Assembly: GCA_019416685.1 (NCBI GenBank)
Contig: DXWV01000029.1
Span: 52,481-116,480, forward strand
Length of the DNA: 64,000 bases
Source of the DNA: Bacteroides sp.
GTDB taxonomy: Bacteria > Bacteroidota > Bacteroidia > Bacteroidales > Bacteroidaceae
Reading direction: 5' to 3'
The notes under the pieces were generated by a model that was not told the DNA's origin, searched no databases, and worked only from the letters and a program-made list of their open reading frames with translations. The stretch's first letter is position 1, and every line of letters starts with the position of its first letter. Shown here piece by piece: positions 61,153 to 64,000 of the stretch. The position numbers and the translations under genes are program-made.

Positions 61153-62016
61153 CTACCGCTTGAGAATGATAACTGTTACTGCGGTAATAATGAGTATTAT
61201 TCCGAAACCTACACTGTTTGTGAAGGGTTCGCCGAACATAAAGATGCCTACACATACAGCTGTTACCGGTTCCATTGCCCCCAGGACTGAGGTGAGTGTG
61301 GAACCGATACATTTTACGGCTCTTACCAGTGCAAGATTAGAAATAACAGTTGGGATAATAGCAAGCATTACCAGATTTCCGGCTGTATGCAGGTCGGGGA
61401 TCGGTTGAATATGTCCCGTTGTGCCGATTCCTATGAAAAGGAGTAGGGTCCCGAAAAGGAATACATAGAATGTGAGCCGTAGTCCCTTCATCTGACCTGC
61501 TTTTAGCTGGCTCACAGTCACCAAATAGAGTGCATATCCCAAAGCAGAGAGGAGAACGATAAAGATACCTATAAATGTAATACTCCCCGAATCATCTCCT
61601 TGAGAAAGGAAGAATACTCCCGCCACAGCCAGAGCTATGGCCATAAATCGCCAGATCGATTTCTTTTCCCGGAAGAATAGCATCATGATCAGTGTAGTCA
61701 ATACAGGATACATGAAATGTAAAGTTGTAGCTATCCCACTTGCCATAAACTTATATCCCCAGAATAAGAATACCGCAGATATAAGATAAAAAAATGCCAG
61801 TAAAAGAAGGGAAGGTATATCACGACAGTTGATACGAAATGACTGTCCGTCAATTAATAAAATAACTCCCAGTGCCAGTGTAGCAAAAGCAAATCTATAT
61901 AGTAAAATGGATTCAAACTGCATCCCTTGTTGCATTGCGGGAATGGTAAACATCGGGATGAGACCGAAGGAGGCCGAAGACAGTAGTCCGTACAGGAAGC
62001 CATTTAGTTTATTCAT
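61153..62016 (-). CDS. EamA/DMT family transporter
   Basis: A 287-residue permease of the drug/metabolite transporter superfamily, with about ten TM helices in two EamA repeats (GLLSSASFGLIPMFTIPAM, and in the second half FIVLLSALGYALYLVTVSQL). AVKCIGSTLTSVLGAMEPVT and GEPFTNSVGFGIILI are typical of the repeat ends. The substrate is unknown. It converges on the S46 peptidase gene with 15 bases between stops and no obvious terminator. Confidence 0.88.
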   Translation of the reverse strand: MNKLNGFLYGLLSSASFGLIPMFTIPAMQQGMQFESILLYRFAFATLALGVILLIDGQSFRINCRDIPSLLLLAFFYLISAVFLFWGYKFMASGIATTLHFMYPVLTTLIMMLFFREKKSIWRFMAIALAVAGVFFLSQGDDSGSITFIGIFIVLLSALGYALYLVTVSQLKAGQMKGLRLTFYVFLFGTLLLFIGIGTTGHIQPIPDLHTAGNLVMLAIIPTVISNLALVRAVKCIGSTLTSVLGAMEPVTAVCVGIFMFGEPFTNSVGFGIILIITAVTVIILKR

Positions 62017-62106
62017 ATCAAGGAATAGCGTTAATCAGTAAAAATGTTGCAAAGGTAATGTTTTTCCGGATTTTTTCTCTCTCTGTTCAGGTATATAAAA
62101 AAATCA

Positions 62107-62135
62107 CCCGGGTATAGATTATCTCTATATCCGGG
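62107..62135 (-). terminator. terminator of the DEAD-box helicase gene
   Basis: CCCGG-TATAGA (62107-62118) pairs with TCTATA-CCGGG (62124-62135) with one G/U pair between. On the minus strand GTGATTTTTTTA follows. Confidence 0.85.
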
Positions 62136-62184
62136 CAGATAAGTGTATTATGAAGTGAGTACTTTAGTGATAAGACTATATAGG

Positions 62185-64000
62185 TTATTTTTTCTTTTTT
62201 CTACGTGCCCAACCTTCTTCACCGGAATCCGATTTTTCATCTTTAAAGAACTGCTGCCAGTCATCCTTTTTACCACGTGCATTGTTGTATCCACGTTCTT
62301 CACGACTTGGCTTTTGTTTTTTGTTGTCAGTAGAAGCTGTAGCTGCTCTACCTGGTTTGTCTTTGCGTGGTTTTGTTGTTGTAGGTGACTTTGTATCTCT
62401 ACCGCTATCTTTGTATTTACCACTGCTTTTGCGGGCTTCTCCACCTTCTTCTCCAGCTACTTCGACCGAAACTCTACGGCCATTCCAGTTGGTACGATTT
62501 AGGGCTTTTATAACGTTTTGTGCCTCTTTTTCGTCTACTTCAAAGAAAGAGAAGTTTTTCATCAGATCAATACGTCCCAGTTCGATGCGTCCGCGAGTAT
62601 TACTATTCAGCAGGTTGATAAGTTCATTAGGGAAAAAGTTATCCATTTTACCCAGGTTAATGAATAAGCGAGTGAAACCCGGTGCTGCTGTACGACTACC
62701 GCCACTATCACGGCTACTACGCCCCTCAGTACGAGTACTGCGTTCACTGCGGCTATCAGTTGCGGTCTGTATTTCTTCCCGGTCACGATAGTATTCAAGG
62801 AAACGGTTGAACTCCATAGACACCATACGTTTGATAACGTCTTCTTTGCTCAGCCATTCCAGTTTGCGATAAATTTCGGGCATAAAGTCGGTGATTTCCT
62901 CCTCGTTTACCTTTACTTTTTCAATATCATCAATCACTTTGATAAGTTGTTTTTCACAGATCTGTTTCCCTGTGGGTACCTGCTCTATGATGAACTTCTT
63001 ACCGATGATACGTTCTATCTCGCGCATTTTTCCTTTCTCGCGCATGTTAACAATTGCAATAGAAATACCTGTCTTTCCGGCACGTCCGGTACGTCCGCTA
63101 CGGTGTGTATAGCTTTCTGTATCATCCGGCAGACCATAGTTAATGACATGCGTCAAATCATTTACATCCAATCCACGGGCTGCTACATCAGTAGCGACCA
63201 GTATTTGTATATTACGTAAACGGAATTTCTGCATGACAGCGTCACGCTGTGCCTGAGAAAGCTCTCCGTGCAATGAATCGGCATTATAGCCTTCCTGCAT
63301 TAGCTTGTCAGCAATCTCCTGCGTCTCTTTACGGGTACGGCAGAAGACGATACCATATATCTGCGGGCAGTAATCTGCCACACGTTTTAGTACGGCATAT
63401 TTATCTTTCGCCTGAACCATATATGCAATATGCTTCACACTATTAGTACTTTCATTCTTACGTCCAATAGTGATTTCTTTGGCGTCACGCAGATATTTCT
63501 TAGAAATGCGTGCTATTTCCGGACTCATTGTAGCCGAAAAAAGCAACGTATTACGTTCTTGTGGAACGTCTGCCAGAATAGCGTTAATACTGTCTGTAAA
63601 TCCCATATTCAGCATCTCATCAGCTTCGTCCATTACAACATTGCTGATAGTAGAGAGGGAGACGGTTTTACGCTCCATCAGATCGAGCAAACGACCCGGA
63701 GTGGCTACTATAATGTGCACACCACGCTTCAGACTGCGTATCTGGCTATCTATAGATGATCCACCATATACGGGCAGTACTTTCAATCCGTCGATATATT
63801 TGGAATAATCATTTAAATCACCTGCTATCTGCAGGCAAAGCTCCCGTGTGGGGCAAAGGATGAGCGATTGGGGAACACGGTTCTTTACATTAATCTGTTG
63901 TATCAGCGGCAGACCAAATGCGGCTGTCTTCCCAGTTCCTGTTTGGGCAAGAGCTACTACATCATTATTTTCTCCTAAAAGGTACGGAATCACTTCCTCT
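62185..64000 (-). CDS. DEAD-box RNA helicase with DbpA-type RNA-binding domain, partial
   Basis: About 605 residues are visible; the 5' end runs off the right edge. Helicase motifs are AQTGTGKTAAF, PTRELCLQIA, VMDEADEMLNMGF, LLFSATMS, ATDVAARGLDV and YTHRSGRTGRAGKTG. The Q motif would lie beyond the window. A C-terminal DbpA-like RNA-recognition domain (FTRLFINLGKMDNFFPNELI, then NLLNSNTRGRIELGRID) follows a Ser/Arg-rich linker, and the protein ends in a basic tail (WARRKKKK). It likely remodels rRNA or mRNA, as DeaD/CsdA does. GTG at 63993 is not the start. Confidence 0.93.
   Translation of the reverse strand, partial: EEVIPYLLGENNDVVALAQTGTGKTAAFGLPLIQQINVKNRVPQSLILCPTRELCLQIAGDLNDYSKYIDGLKVLPVYGGSSIDSQIRSLKRGVHIIVATPGRLLDLMERKTVSLSTISNVVMDEADEMLNMGFTDSINAILADVPQERNTLLFSATMSPEIARISKKYLRDAKEITIGRKNESTNSVKHIAYMVQAKDKYAVLKRVADYCPQIYGIVFCRTRKETQEIADKLMQEGYNADSLHGELSQAQRDAVMQKFRLRNIQILVATDVAARGLDVNDLTHVINYGLPDDTESYTHRSGRTGRAGKTGISIAIVNMREKGKMREIERIIGKKFIIEQVPTGKQICEKQLIKVIDDIEKVKVNEEEITDFMPEIYRKLEWLSKEDVIKRMVSMEFNRFLEYYRDREEIQTATDSRSERSTRTEGRSSRDSGGSRTAAPGFTRLFINLGKMDNFFPNELINLLNSNTRGRIELGRIDLMKNFSFFEVDEKEAQNVIKALNRTNWNGRRVSVEVAGEEGGEARKSSGKYKDSGRDTKSPTTTKPRKDKPGRAATASTDNKKQKPSREERGYNNARGKKDDWQQFFKDEKSDSGEEGWARRKKKK

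Noticed and set aside
1..64000. tRNA, rRNA, CRISPR array, prophage or integrase genes
   Set aside because: I looked for tRNA-like cloverleaf ends, rRNA conserved stretches, regularly spaced palindromic repeats and recombinase motifs and saw none.

Overview
This window reads as chromosome from a gut-type Bacteroides. The evidence is the many TAnnTTTG -7 promoter boxes, the SPII lipoproteins, a type IX secretion (T9SS) sorting domain, an S46 peptidase, a Ser-type sulfatase next to kduI/kduD, the Bacteroides-specific DUF3836 and DUF4861 families, and the conserved block deoC-mazG-dtd-uvrC-apt-mnmG. I cannot name the species from sequence alone. I saw no rRNA, tRNA or CRISPR array.

Region 1 (1-12.9 kb) is accessory DNA. 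A toxin-first HigBA module sits at the left edge. Next comes a large exported RHS/YD-repeat polymorphic toxin (4838-11743, minus strand). It carries an AHH-type nuclease tip and is preceded by a small gene holding a T9SS sorting domain and a single YD-like motif. Downstream of the toxin gene lies a decaying series of toxin/immunity modules, all in the same orientation: a putative cognate immunity gene, an orphan toxin tip broken by a frameshift and a stop codon, a putative immunity gene, the tail of a second orphan tip, a paralogous immunity lipoprotein, another lipoprotein, an unrecognised ORF, and a fragment of the RHS core with two Trp-to-stop changes. Upstream of the toxin operon sits a 213-bp MITE-like element with 24-bp terminal inverted repeats and a perfect 9-bp target duplication.

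Region 2 (12.9-17.6 kb) is uronate/sulfated glycan catabolism: kduI, kduD, a DUF4861 lipoprotein and a convergent Ser-type sulfatase. This suits handling of unsaturated uronates released by lyases from glycosaminoglycans or similar polymers.

Region 3 (17.7-33.2 kb) is mostly minus-strand core genes: queG, a NodB-type deacetylase, a DUF2723/GT117 membrane protein, a zinc ABC ATPase and binding protein without a permease, mnmD, a YqaA-like membrane protein, an unknown membrane protein, purD, an S9 peptidase, a THUMP RNA methyltransferase and serine acetyltransferase. Short TTGGCA-type repeats recur between genes here.

Region 4 (33.2-50.3 kb) holds a TPR/LytS-type histidine kinase with its LytTR regulator, a candidate small RNA with its own promoter and terminator, an HD hydrolase, a DUF3836 protein, polA, a polyprenyl synthase, a DUF1266 protein with a structured leader, and then the deoC-to-mnmG block. 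A near-consensus parS site (47183-47198) directly follows mnmG, and a weaker one lies at 37114-37129, which hints at proximity to the replication origin.

Region 5 (50.3-64 kb) begins with an intergenic region holding a loop-less 58-bp perfect palindrome. It continues with a phosphodiesterase family protein, ybeY, an SpmA-SpmB type fusion, an AlkD-like protein, ruvB, a four-helix-bundle (IVP) cassette flanked by inverted repeats, a Wzx-like flippase, a DUF389 protein, an S46 dipeptidyl peptidase, an EamA transporter, and a DEAD-box helicase that runs off the right edge.
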